Assembly (NCBI GenBank): GCA_031002005.1
Contig: CM061920.1
Location: forward strand, 107,505,447 to 107,569,446
Length of the DNA: 64,000 nucleotides
Direction of reading: 5' to 3'
From: Vandiemenella viatica
Taxonomy: Eukaryota; Arthropoda; Insecta; Orthoptera; Morabidae
The translations under genes and the position numbers were made by a program. Shown here piece by piece: positions 1-11,110 of the stretch. Below the pieces are notes generated by a model. That model ran no database searches. It was not told where the DNA came from and saw nothing but the letters and a program-made list of their open reading frames with translations. The first letter of the stretch is position 1. Each line of letters begins with the position of its first letter.

Positions 1-150
1 AGGAACCATCCTGGAATTCACCTAGAGTGATTTGCAGAAACCATAGAAAACCCAAATCTGGATGGCCAGACAGGGATTTAAATCAGTGTCCTCCCAAAAG
101 AGAGGCCTGAGTTACCAGTCATTCACCATGATCGGTGCTTTTCATCATTC
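1..150 (-). mobile_element. SINE, tRNA-headed, partial
   Basis: Read on the minus strand, this stretch has a degraded tRNA-like head (box B region GATTTAAATCCCTG near 70-90). A body follows with CTGGCCATCC and an AAATCACTCTAGGTGAATTCC-type segment, ending in ATGGTTCCT at the window edge. The same layout recurs at 25450-25686. The arrangement matches a SINE that I recall as abundant in Orthoptera and related insects; this is from memory, not a search. The copy is cut by the window start. Its internal promoter boxes look mutated, so transcription by Pol III is unlikely. Confidence 0.7.
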
Positions 151-494
151 TGACCAATATCATTAGAGTCAAATGACGTTAATTGTGAGGAGAAATTGTG
201 ATCTTACTTCGTCACAAGTACTGACTTGCCAATTTATTGGACAATCATCATTATTATTTTTGGAACTTCTCTACTTTTGCAGGTTGTCTGACAAGTCCTC
301 TTCCAAAGGCTGTGCTTATTTTTGAAGCAAATTTCCATCTATTATCTTGGTTCTCCAGAGAACCAAGATAATACATACTGTGACCACGGAAGCTTTCAGA
401 ACCAAGGTTCCATCTACTACTAGCTTGCTAGGCTGTTCTAGTTTTGATGGGAGGATGTGGATATGTTGCCATCTGCATGAAATGTATAACTTAT

Positions 495-790
495 TTTTTC
501 ACCACATACCAAAGTGGATGGCTGCAATGAGAGGGAACACTTATGCTGACAAACAACTACACAATATTTCGGAATCTGCCTTGTTCACTAGTAGAAAAAC
601 GGGCCATTAGGCTCAGTACATGTGTACACAACGAACGTTACCTAATGACTAACCGAGTAGTGGGGGAATGGCTAAGGAGTAGTCTATCGATATATCGGCA
701 TGCAATGTGTGCGAAAAAAAAAAAAAGATGGGTTAAGTGGATTTTAACGGTGGTGAAGTTCAGGTGGGTGTCTCGTATCCAGGATATTCT
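495..790. mobile_element. Fold-back MITE family A, partial copy
   Basis: This is a diverged partial copy of the complete palindromic element at 19388-19840. It shares the terminal block CACATACCAAAGTGGATGG, the CTACACAATATTTCGG block, the GGCCATTAGGCT block, CGTTACCTAATGACTAACCG, and the AACGGTGGT segment that follows a poly-A run. After about 757 the sequence departs from the full element and enters a different 202-bp inverted repeat. It has no coding capacity; short open frames here are incidental. Confidence 0.7.
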
Positions 791-1256
791 GGTAAGCTAG
801 TTCCCATCTCCGGAGTTCTGCTGCAGTGGTGCTATCAGGGAAAACTCTGACTGCTCACATAGTAAAACAGTCATTGAGGTTGTTGGAATCATGGCTATTG
901 GCATGTTCTGGAATTGGAAGGTACAGGTTGCAGGTGTGGACTGTTTGTCTGTGGCCATTCATTCTAACAGAGAGCTGCTGTGTGGTGAGGCCTATGTGAG
1001 AACTAGTGCAATAGCGGCAAGTTAATTGGTATATAAGATGAGTTCAACAACTATACCTGTACCTTCCAATACCAGAACATGCCAACAGCCATGATTCCAA
1101 CAACCTCAATGACTGTTTTACTGTGATAGCAGTCAGAGTTTTCCCTAACAGCACCACTGCAGCAGAACTCCGGGGATGGGAACTAGCTTACCAGAATATC
1201 CTGGATACGAGACACCCACCTGGACTTAACCACCGTTAAAATCCACTTAACCCATC
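727..1256. repeat. Long inverted repeat, two 202-bp arms
   Basis: The left arm 727-928 and right arm 1055-1256 are reverse complements with only scattered mismatches, separated by 126 bp. The outer ends read GATGGGTTAAGTGG and, inverted, CCACTTAACCCATC. The inner ends read GGAAGGTACAGGT and ACCTGTACCTTCC. The arms include the end of the family A MITE plus a second segment. A transcript across it would fold into a long hairpin. A composite fold-back transposon is the simplest explanation. Confidence 0.85.
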
Positions 1257-1555
1257 TTATTCGTGCCAGGAGTAAGACACCAAGCAGTGTACAATGTGCA
1301 AATGCCGAAGGCTGTCTGGTGAATGGCGGTTGCATGGAATGGTAGTAGTATGGAGGAGGGGGAAAATACTAGATCGATAATGCTGAAGGTATATTATCTT
1401 TGGAAGTGTGGGAACAACATCAACATATTTACTAGGTTAGGATATAAATACTATAAAACATATTTTGAAAAAATTCAAGTAGGAAAAATAAAATATAAGC
1501 AATAAGTAATAATAAGTGTTGGGCCTAGTGGGAGGGACTTATTGGAGATTGAGGT

Positions 1556-1800
1556 CTGGAGGATGTCTGGTATCAAGGACATTCTGGTTGGATATTTCCC
1601 ATCTAAGCAGTTAAGAGGAGGTTAAGAGAAACAGTTGTTGAAATTGTTGAGATTATGGGAATTGGCATGTTTTGCTACCATTGCTGCCTATGGACATTCA
1701 TTCTGATGGCAAGTGGATTCATAGTGAGACCTATATATGAGCTGGTGCAATAAAGGTGTGTGAATTGACACATGAGGTTTTTTATGGTGCAAGTGGCATG
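1556..1800 (+). repeat. Diverged third copy of the 727-1256 arm sequence
   Basis: The sequence repeats, in the same orientation and with many substitutions, the left arm and loop of the inverted repeat at 727-1256. Recognisable blocks are the GGACATTCTGGT segment, ATTGTTGAGATTATGG, ATTGGCATGTT, GGACATTCATTCTGA and the GTGCAATAA segment. It is clearly older than the two arms. No coding content is seen. Confidence 0.6.
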
Positions 1801-2471
1801 TCCAATTATGGGGAATGCTTCACCTGTGGTTGGATTGAAGTAGGTGGTAGTAACTGGGTGTATGCGGCATATTTTACAGTGGGGTCTATTGCATGGGAAT
1901 TATTATATATTTAGGGGGAGCACACAGGTATGGTTATAATTCATTTAAAGTCTGGGATACAATAAATTTATGATGATTTTAATGCAAATCAGAACACAGT
2001 TGTCAGTATGATCATAAGTAAAAAATATAATTAACGTAAAAATTACATAATGCCCAAGATTTCAGTACTTAATGCTCCTAATTCTTCTCAATGGGTAAAA
2101 TTTTCCAATGTGAATTTTGTTACACAGCATTTTCCTTGTTCTGCAGTAAACGGATACATCAGAGATATAATCTCCCATAAACAGAAAATTCTTTTTAAGA
2201 GAACATGCAGTTGGGGAAAAAATAAATTTAGCTACTCACTGTTTCCTAAACTGCAAATCTTTTCTTCACAATTTTTTATCATTTTAAGCACTTTGAGTCA
2301 AATTTATTCAGTTTCATAACCTACTTCTCATTTCATATGATAGGTTGAAGAAAGACAAACTATCTAAAACTCAACATATTTCTTTTATATAAAACTGAGT
2401 TTCTTTCTTCCTGCATTCAGTTTTCATATTAGCAAATACTTTATCAAATGGCTGGAATAAAATTTACTTAC

Positions 2472-2590
2472 CCGTCCCCTGTCTAAGTCATCATCATCAT
2501 CATCATCCATGCTGTACCTCTTGCGCTCATTCTTGCGCCCCTGCTCAAATTCATGATTCACCTGGCTGCGTTCACCACTCCAGCTATTGA
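2472..2590 (-). CDS. USP36: USP36/scrawny-type deubiquitinase, most 3' visible exon
   Basis: The exon is bounded by a ctgtatag acceptor (2591-2592 on the complement) and a gtaagt donor (starting at 2471). It begins in phase 1 and joins in frame to the exon ending at 17394. It encodes a WSGERSQ motif, then basic residues (RKNERKRY), then six Asp and LDRGR. This matches the conserved C-terminal tail of USP36/scrawny proteins, where a W-x-G-E unit precedes an acidic and a basic block. No stop lies in the exon, so a final exon is expected to the left. I could not identify it in 1-2470. The intron to the previous exon is about 14.8 kb and packed with transposons. Confidence 0.85.
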
Positions 2591-2599
2591 CTATACAGA

Positions 2600-4480
2600 T
2601 GAAAAAGAATTAAGTTATGTACTGTCAACAAATATAAATAATTCTGTACAACTGGTAGTGAAAATTTTCTGCTAACGAAATCCAAGTAAATGTGTAAAAC
2701 GTACTTACAAATTAATAATAATGAATTTTATAAATAACAATGGAAAGGAAAGATGAATTACAACAATCACTAAACAAAGCTGGAGGAAGCAGGGCTGCTG
2801 TGGCGGAAAAAAATAAATGTTTTTGTGATGTGCCTTCACTCATAAAGATAAAAACATAATGCGATGCTTGCACATGGACCTGCCATCAACTCGGTAACAT
2901 GAATGCTCGGTTAGAGTGGAGGTGGTGGGTGTGACAAAAACAATATCAGTGGAAATGTTAACTGTTGTAACAAAATAAACTTTGTATTTAAGGTTCTTCT
3001 TGTATTTACAACATTATATGTGAGCTATTTTCTCTTTATTTAACAGAATAACCTCATCTCTTTCAATGATCCAGATATTATTGTTCACCTCAGCAGGTAC
3101 GTTAACATATGCCAGGTGTTCCACAAGAACTCTCTAAAATAATAATTCTTACAGATTTTTCCCATTAACAAATTATACATTGAAATTCTCAGATTTATCC
3201 CAGTAAATTGTGGTACTGTTATTCAACAAAAGGCATTTGCTATTTAGCTTTACTCCAAAATTCCATACCAAATGAACTTTCTCCCTTATACTACAGCTGA
3301 AAAGCCTCACCTTGTTCTGACTCCAATACTTCATATCTATGCCGCCACAAACGATACACGAGTGCCTGTCTGCACAGCTGCTCTTCCAGTATCAACATCT
3401 GAAGACACATTTAGATTCCTTCCCACTCTGAAAATTGAAGTGATTCATCATGGTGACACAACAAGTGTCCTTCAAACTTTGGCTTGTGAGGGACAATCTA
3501 TTTCTATGCAAGATCGTTCCTTCCATCAACACTACAGCATCCATACAGCTTGTGAATTTTTTCTTCAGTAACCATTCTTTCCATGACGAACTTTTGCTTT
3601 ATGTCACAAAAACTTTGTACCATCATTTGAAAACTGTTAGTAAGAAATCATTTTGAACAAATCAAGTGATTCCAGTAACAGCTTTCTGTTTGTTTTTGTT
3701 AATACATGCTAGTGTGTTGTATTTCAAAAGCTTCTTTTTATATTTCCCGTGCTTTTTTCTTCTTAATTAATTCGTGGTTTAACTGCTGTTGGCATTATTC
3801 ATTTTATGTTTACTGAGCATGCTGTTAGAATAAGTAAATGGAAATGATAGTCATAAACTTTGCATAGTTTAAATCAGTATTAATGAACTCCAACCTGACT
3901 CCACGTTAATTACAAAACCGGACTTCTGATATACAAGTTCTCCTTATGGCTCTTGTTATTTTTATCATCACGATACCATTAGATAACTGATCTCTTCAGC
4001 TTCTATTTGCCAACCAACCTCGGCAACCTACTCGTTGCTAGTTGTTGCTACGGAAACTTTCCAACAGTAAAACCTACTGGCCCTTGCCAAGAAACTCCAA
4101 AATTCAAAGATATATTATACATTAAAATATGTAATGTCATTCTAGGATAATATGTCTGTTATCCTACAAGTGTTTACGTGGCACAATAAAGCCATAACTT
4201 CTCCTCCTTCCCCTTTTTCACCACTAAGATAGTGCAAATGCCTTGCAAGAATTAGTTCAAACATTTTATTAGCTTTTTGTGCTCCTTACTAAAGTGAACT
4301 ATATCAGCTATTTCAAAAATTTTCGTATTATCAGCTATTAACAATAGGGAATATGCAGGAAATTCAAATTTACGTCTAGTATTTTTATTTTGAAACTTTA
4401 TTAGTGTAGTATTACCGCTATAATGTTTTTTCCCATTTATTCGATTTTTATTTACTGATTTTAATAAATCAAAAGTGCTA
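2600..4480. other. Intronic sequence, no gene recognised
   Basis: This is AT-rich intron of the minus-strand protease gene. Short frames (for example 3272-3571, plus) have no recognisable motif and no splice context. A segment at about 2738-2830 weakly resembles the ends of the MITE family seen at 30127-30450 (GGAAAGGAAAGATGA, CACTAAACAAAGCTGGAGG), but the match is too weak to call. Confidence 0.5.
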
Positions 4481-4682
4481 AAAATACAAGGGAAATGGAA
4501 CTTCGCAAAACGCTACGCTATTGGTCGAATCGAATCGTGACGACCAAGTACACGAAATTATTGTGAACCAAGGCGAAGTTGCTGGGAGTTCTAATAGCTT
4601 TGCGATTGTGTTGAAGTTTATATTAACATATCAGCATAACTGGTGAGATATTGTATTTTTGCTATAATACACACACCAAATA

Positions 4683-4813
4683 ATGACTGAAAGCGGTTTT
4701 CTGAAAGCACAGTCGGATAATCTTCCAAAAATTGACGCTTTCATGATGACAAGAAATTTTGCAACAAATCCGAATTTTACGGCCGCTAAGCTCAGAGCAG
4801 TGAAATCTGCAAG
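4683..4813 (+). CDS. Possible first exon of a YqaJ/SWIM-type insect protein
   Basis: The frame opens with ATG at 4683 and encodes about 43 residues (start MTESGFLKAQSDNLPKIDAF). It ends at an AG|gtaatt donor in phase 2. The LPKIDAFM...NPNFTAAKLRAVK pattern resembles, from memory, the N-terminus of uncharacterised multi-copy insect proteins with a SWIM zinc finger and a YqaJ-like nuclease domain. The following exon, which should carry a GYVQ-like motif, was not found to the right, so this may be an orphan or a gene fragment. It lies inside an intron of the opposite-strand protease gene. The assignment is tentative; the frame and donor are seen directly. Confidence 0.4.
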
Positions 4814-4874
4814 GTAATTAAGTGATAGATATTTCAATGCAAATAAACAAAAAATTCTATATGTCGGGTATGTA

Positions 4875-5081
4875 TTAAATTAATAATTCAGCGTCATTTT
4901 TTTTTCCTCCTGAAATTCTTTTTTTTCGTAATGAATTCACGGATCTACCGACAGATTGTCTTTTCACAACACAAATCGGCTGCACACCCTTAAAAACTTC
5001 ATTGCAATCATTCGTCAAGAAAGTCTCCATCCTTACATTTTTTTCACTTTTTGTTAATAAGTTTTTTCGGTGCGTTTTCAA
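4875..5081 (-). CDS. Possible 3' exon of the THAP-like gene
   Basis: This open frame of about 68 residues, rich in Lys/Arg/Ser, contains KRQSVGRSVNSLRKKRISGG and ends with a stop at the left. It lies downstream on the same strand as the THAP-like exon at 5899-6086. It might be part of the disordered tail of that protein, but I see no strong acceptor and no diagnostic motif. It partly overlaps the inverted repeat. This is a weak candidate. Confidence 0.2.
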   Translation of the reverse strand: MKTHRKNLLTKSEKNVRMETFLTNDCNEVFKGVQPICVVKRQSVGRSVNSLRKKRISGGKKNDAELLI

Positions 5082-5580
5082 TTGAAATAGTTCCTATCAT
5101 GTTATTTATTTCATCTTCGTCGTTTCATTACTTGTATATCATCAAGAGGTATTTTAAACGAAATACATAGCATTGGGAAGATAGTTTTTTCTTTCTTTCT
5201 TCTATATTCAATTTGTTCCAAGAGCGGTTGCGTGTAAATGGTTGAAAATAAAATAGTAGGCCTATCCGTGACGAAAAATGGAGCTCGACAAGGATATGGA
5301 AGAACAAGTGACAAAATGCTTATAAATATTGCAAAATTCTTGTATCAGATTCCAGTTTACAAGCAGATTCACCTCACGACTTAATTTAATTGGGTATTGA
5401 GCGAATCATATTCAAAGCCATTGTTGATAAATGGGCCGATACAATGGTGTATTTGTTATAAGCAATGTGACTTGTTTTAAATTTTAATTCGAGTTTTAAA
5501 AGTATGTAAATGAAGTTTTAACGAAATAAAGAAGTGAAGCTTGACAATTTTTGAAGATAATAATAAGTAAAAGTATTTGA

Positions 5581-5652
5581 TTCTGCAGGGATTTGAACTC
5601 GGGTCACAAAATTATGAAGCCAACATCCTATCCCATAGACCAGGCCACGACT
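5581..5652 (-). pseudogene. tRNA-Met(CAT)-like pseudogene or SINE head
   Basis: On the minus strand the sequence has a box A-like TGGCCTGGTCTATGGG, an anticodon-loop-like CTTCATAATT with CAT at the anticodon position, and a box B GAGTTCAAATCCC. The acceptor stem ends do not pair well and the D region is irregular, so it is not a functional tRNA. A tRNA-derived SINE head or a tRNA pseudogene both fit. Confidence 0.6.
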
Positions 5653-5898
5653 TGATAATATAGTATATACCTGTCATCTAGAATTTTTTGTTTATTTGTA
5701 TGTAAATATCTCACAATCTAGGGAGCATTTTGAAAAACGACTATAGCACACTCATATAAGCTGTATACCCCTCAACATACATGAAGGAGATCGCAATCCG
5801 TTCTTAAAATGTCTGATGGTCTCCAAGTAAGATATGATTAGAGTTTGAACAGGTAACATTTCCTAAAATACATAAATACTGAAATTGTAAGTACTTAC

Positions 5899-6086
5899 GT
5901 ACAAATGATCTTCACAATAATATAAACAACTAGTTGCAAATCTATTCTCATAGCGGTACACCACTTTTTTCTTATATTCGCATCTCGCGGGACAAGAAAA
6001 TACACTTTGTAAAGTGTATTTCTTTTAGTATTTTTGCACACAGGTACTATACAGTAATTATAACACGGTTTTCGACCTCCTTCCAT
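5899..6086 (-). pseudogene. THAP-like zinc-finger exon with a frame break
   Basis: From ATG at 6086 the frame gives MEGGRKPC, then YCIVPVCKNTKRNT, YKVYFLVP and IRKKWCTAMRID. This is a Cys-x4-Cys followed by the V/I-P-x...RKxW pattern of THAP-type or THAP-like DNA-binding fingers of insects. The second zinc-ligand pair should read C-E-D-H. It is present as YYCEDHL just downstream, but in another reading frame, so one base is missing (or two are extra) shortly after the MRID codons. A gtaagt donor follows at 5898. The break may be a real mutation or an assembly error. Downstream exons are uncertain (see 4875-5081). Confidence 0.5.
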
Positions 6087-6134
6087 ATTGACATTAGTTA
6101 GAAAACATAAAAGTTTTGAGATGAAATACTCCAT

Positions 6135-7900
6135 GCGATACAGTACGCCAACGCGGTCGTGTACTTACACGTCACAGTCTAGCGCGCCAAAATGGCAGCG
6201 TTTAAATCGGCGGAACTGGATTTCAGTTTTAAAGTATTTATTTTGATGTTAAATCTTAGTATTTACATCAATGCTATATTTTTTACGGTTATGTACAAAT
6301 GTAAATAATTGATTAAAAAAATAAAAAAATACATGCATATACCCTATTCTTCAGTTCATTATAAATGCTTTTTAAATATAAACTGTGCATGTGAGGCTTT
6401 TTTTAATTTTTTAAAGGAATTACTGTGAGCTTGCTGTGTTTTCGATGATGCCATATGTCTTGTATTTAGCTGAAGCCACAGATTGTTATTGCTTTTCAGT
6501 TTTGTGCACAAATGTTTCATTTGTTTTTGAGACTGTGAACTTCTTTGGTGATATTTTGACCATCCACTGTTTGACGATTGGTGTTCTGAATGTATATATT
6601 TTTTTCTGAATTCATCTTTTGGTAGCATTTGCTTGTTACTACTTATTCAGTACGGCTGAAGGCAACATTTTGCAACCTGAAGCCATTTTATGGGAGGATG
6701 AAGATTTGCATACTGAAGTAGTTGTAACATTAGTTACCACTGATAATATGGAAGTTACTGATACAGTAGAAAGAGCTGACAGTTGTAACAACCCAACAAG
6801 GATCAACAGATGTTTTTCAATGTTCAACAGGAGAGACCCTGGGGCAAGAACAACCTTTGGTATCACTTGTGTCCCTTGCCAAAACACCAGTACATGAATT
6901 AAATGAAAGTTTGCCTTTGGGTTCACTTTCCATCAGTGAAGGAGACGAATGGTCACACTTACCACTACTGAGAGGGGATGAATCTATTAAAATATGTCTG
7001 ACCCAACTACTTTCTGCTTAGCAGATTTCCTGCTTTAGTAACACTCTCATCAATCACACTGCTGTTTAGTCCCAAAAGTTGGCCAATCAAGCTCACAATT
7101 TTTATGCAATAAATGAAAAATTTGACTAACAGTCACAAAAGTTTTACAATCTATTAAACTAAGTAAATTTTACAAATTAAATGGTCTGATTGCTGAAGAT
7201 GATGTGCAGTGAGAATGCGATGCATTTCTGGAAAAGATCTAAGAATGCCACAACAAGATTCTGGTTCATGGATTCCAAACCAAGGAGGGAATTTGATGAG
7301 AATAATAAAATTACATTTGGTTTAGGTTGCGTTTTTTGGTGCGCTGGACTGTTTATAGAACAGAATATTTGTTTAAGAACCGATTACATGGGATGATTAC
7401 AGGATATAAGAGCATGTGTCAAGTTATCAGATTAAAGATGATTGAATTCTTTATTGGAGCAGAATGGATCTACCTTAAGGGTTAACTTGTAGGAGATCGA
7501 GCACTTTGTGTGGTAAAGATAACAGCAATCAGAGTGTAGATACCATGCACAGACATGCCTACGTCAAGGAACATGATGTGCAAGTGAAAGTAAGACCATG
7601 TGAAGTTAGTGAACGGGTGCTGTTAAGGAAGATAAGGATGAGGTTTTCACTGTGTGTCCACATCATCAAAATGTTGTCTATATATCTTAAATGACACAGT
7701 GGGTTGTAAGTTAAAATCTGGGGAAAAAAACTATGCTTCGAATCAGAGAGGGAAAGGTTGGTACAGAAGGATGGATCCCATCCGAGTGCTGATAAAAATG
7801 ACTCAGAACTGGTGGTAGATGTATGACTGGAAGGTGAAGAAATTTTTGTATTAGAATAAAGTGGGCCAGTGAAGAGAGGAAGGAAGTGTTGAGAGAATTT
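6135..7900. other. Intronic sequence, no gene recognised
   Basis: Frames of up to 95 codons on both strands near 6359-6926 overlap each other and show no motif, compositional bias or splice context that would support a gene. I see no repeat structure either. Confidence 0.45.
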
Positions 7901-8039
7901 GGAGGATATTCAAGGAGACAAAGGCTCTGGCATTGTGTTATGTCTGTATTGACTGGGGAGGAATCTGTAGGGTAGAAGTGTTGGGTCTGTTTACAGGCAC
8001 TCTAGGAAGTAGAGAGTATCTCTGGCAGGCTGGGAGAGC

Positions 8040-8640
8040 ATGGATGAAAGTTTCTAGCTGTTGCTTTACTCCAACAACCTAAATTAAGCCAATCCCCCCA
8101 GTATTGTTATGTAAATAGATATTACAAGCCAAAAACCATTCAGCACACCAAAACAAATAATCTGTAATCCTATCTACCTCACCCAATTCCGTTACAGCCT
8201 GCATCCATGAACTGGATTCTTTGTCATGGCTACAGCTTTTTCAGATCTTTTCCAGAAATGCATTGCTCTCTCCTGGTAACTCTTCCCATGTCACCTTCAG
8301 CAGACCATCTAACTTGAAAAATATTCTTGAACATAAATACTGTTTAATAGCCATAAAACGACCTATTGTAACCCAATCACTGGTAAACCTAATCGTACAC
8401 CATGCCATCTATACCATGTCCCACGTCATAAAGCATTTCACCTGCCTCCATCGATGAATTCTTATATTGGTCTCATCATGAACCAAGTATCTGTCAGAAT
8501 CATTGGTCGCAGTTAAACAAATTGAGATAACTCTGTTGTTACCCATGGCAGTTCTCACTATACTTGTGACCTCAATAACTGTTTCACAGAGAGCCATCAG
8601 ATTACTCTCCGAAACCAAATCCCCTTATCAACTCTGTAGA
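8040..8640 (+). mobile_element. Penelope-like element fragment, copy 2
   Basis: The plus strand encodes, with interruptions, a segment ending FSRPSNLKNILEHKY. It closely parallels the FSRPPNLKNILVHKY segment of the larger copy at 26640-27430. This P-x-N-L-K-x-I-L linker sits between the reverse transcriptase and the GIY-YIG endonuclease of Penelope-like elements. The DNA upstream (CTCCAACAACCT) also matches the other copy. The RT core is not recognisable here and stops are frequent, so the copy is dead. Confidence 0.6.
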
Positions 8641-8649
8641 TGGGTAGTA

Positions 8650-11110
8650 GCCAACTAACACATTCTGGATACCAAACAAACCCCAGACTTAATTTTGTGT
8701 AATATGTAAGGACCAAAGCTGATACCCGGGTGGGAGTATAATTTTAGCGCCTTAACTAGCAGTTCATTTGAAATGAAAGTTCTCTGACAAAAAGGTTCTA
8801 AATGACTTTAATAATTTTAAATGACCATGTTGCCTACTTAGAAACTCAACTGAAATGCTAAACGGCCGTCACAAAGCTTTATTACCCAAAGCTGAGGTAA
8901 GGTTTTACTATGAAATCACAACAGTTCACTTCAAGAAAAATTTTAAGTTTATTTTCAAAGTCACATTCACGAAATATTGTATTAAACAGTTGAGTAGGCG
9001 ATCGAACACTCGTTTCCAGAAAATTGTAGGTTGTGGAGAGAAATCATACCGAACGACCCCTTTAGAAAATTTAAAAGTTCTTAGTAGTCATTAAAGTAGC
9101 AGTCTGTTACAACGACACCCAACATGGCCAACAGACAGTGTGAGATTCCAACCGGCGCCTCCCTGCTCCAAAACCAACTAGCGCGGATTACCTCACATAA
9201 CACTCCCGGAGTAAAGACACCATGAGGTGGCGTCACTATCTTTTATAGGACCCCCTGAACCAATGACGTCAGCAACTGTACAGCACCTTTCTGCTTCCGA
9301 TTTACTAAACATTCCCAGTGATTGAAGGTGTAGAGAGCGTTCAAACTTTTAACAGTGTCTAGTCTTGTCTGCTAGAAGCATAAAGGATGTTTAGTGAGGA
9401 ATTTCGAGTGATTAGTTTTAATTTTTTGTTTAATTTGCGCAGTGATACAAGTCTCTGAAGTAAATGGGGGTTTACCCAAACATTTGAATTTATTCAATTT
9501 TTTCGAGATTCTACTGAACTGCATATTACCCGAATAAAATTAAAGTCAAAATGTTCTCAAAAATTCCCTAGTTTAATGGTGTAAATTTTACAAAAATCGG
9601 TGGCAGGATAATGAAATTACATCTTATACAAGATTTGGTAAATTAACTGTTTAGAAGTCATATGGTTTTTCATTAATAACTCTTAAAGTATTATTAATAT
9701 CAAAAAGGTAAAATTATCAGAGTTTTCTTTGGATTTAATTACCTGTTTTAAAAGTTATTTTATCTCTGAAAGTGGTTGGGTTTAGTTACAAATAAATCTT
9801 AAGCGAACCACGTGTGTTTGGTGACGAAATAATTCTAAAAACTTATATAAAATCTGTTCTACTGCATCAAATATTTTGAAATTTGGATATGTTAAATTAG
9901 ATTTTTAGTTCTTTCAGGAAATCTACTTTTTAGATCGAGAAATTACTAGGAATATGTGATAAAAAATGTTAAAAGTGAAGTGCATTTATCGAAGTGTTTA
10001 AAAATTTATATAAGTTATTTACACGGTCAGAAACTACGGAATTTTAGTGAATTTAACTTTCTTTTGAATTATTATTATTTTAAAATTACTTTACTTCACT
10101 TAGAAGTGTTCAGAAATAGTGAAATGGTCACGTAACAAAAATCTGTTGTTTGAGAGTTGGCCAATAATGGATTATCCTATTCCAGGTTGGTTTAAAAGTT
10201 TCTTTACTCTTATAAAAAGTTTATTTAGTGCTTTTATTAAATGTTGTGGGTCTTTACTACTTTTAAAATTGTTTATTTAATAAGTTAGGTTATGGTATCA
10301 GCCTCTACATAAAACGTTCCTCCCATAACCTGTGTATGCAATGAAAACTATATGTTTACTGTAAATTTACTTCCTCCCTTATACTTGAAGCTAAGAAACT
10401 AGAATTTACCAAAATTCTAAGGTGCTTACAAATACTCACCTTCTTCACTCTGGAAAACTTGAAAGTATAGTTTAGTTATAAACATTTTTTATTATTGATA
10501 TTTATTTATATTTTTAATAATTTGTTGAAAAATTATCATCATCTTATGATTATTTTTTTCTCATGGCAAACATTTCATCTGATATTGTTTTCTTTTTTGT
10601 TTTACTACCTCTCCATTCATAATGGTCAAAAACTACCATTTATGTGGCCGGGTTAACAGTGGACGCTCGAGCAAGTTGAACAATACGTTTCTATTTTCAT
10701 AATGACTAAGACATGTTTTTTGTGATATAGCTTTTTTTTTTTTTTTGCTGCAGCCCTCTTTCCTTCACCTCTGGTTAAGTGGTTAATCTATTTCATATTT
10801 TTTTTTCTTACTAACACACCAGCCGCACATATTTATGTTGTAAGATCGAAGTTTTTCACGTTAAGAGTTTATTTACATTTATGTTGTTACTATTTCCAGT
10901 CATATCTTTGTTTCCTATTCTTTCCTAAAGTTCTTATCATTTGGAAAGTAAGAAACACTTTCTATTTCTACAGCAAATCTTCTGAAAACCTAAATTCATT
11001 TAATTAACAATCATCAACCAATATCATATAGCTCCCAATTTCCTTTTTAGAAATTTGTTTATTTAATTTAAATATGCCATCATCATCATTAAATTAACAA
11101 TGAAGTGGTA
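8650..11110. other. Intronic sequence, no gene recognised
   Basis: This is very AT-rich. A locally GC-richer stretch at 9120-9300 contains ACGTCAGCAA and TTTTATAGGACCCC, which could be a promoter-like or repeat-derived segment. There is no associated open frame. A CCAATGACGTCAGC block is present but proves nothing alone. The region from 9400 to 11100 shows no structure I can name. Confidence 0.4.

Larger units (their letters stand above)
4838..5700. repeat. Short inverted repeat around the THAP/tRNA-like island
   Basis: The segment at 4838-4876, beginning CAAATAAACAAAAAATTCTA, recurs in inverted orientation at about 5664-5700 with a few differences. Similarity continues weakly outward (GATATTT blocks). 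It could be the ends of an old insertion of about 0.9 kb that includes the tRNA-like sequence. It could also be a local inverted duplication. No target duplication is evident. Confidence 0.5.

Noticed and set aside
3272..3571. Plus-strand frame of 99 codons
   Set aside because: No recognisable motif and no donor or acceptor in phase; lies in an intron on the opposite strand.
5581..5652. Functional tRNA-Met gene
   Set aside because: The anticodon position and box B are tRNA-like, but the acceptor arms do not pair and the D region is irregular.
6619..6926. Overlapping frames on both strands of over 90 codons
   Set aside because: No domain, splice context or composition supports either; two overlapping opposite frames of this size occur by chance.
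9200..9300. Promoter of an unrecognised gene (CCAAT, CRE-like TGACGTCA, TATA-like TTTTATA)
   Set aside because: No open frame or exon follows on either strand, and similar blocks occur near 32520-32600, so a repeat is more likely.
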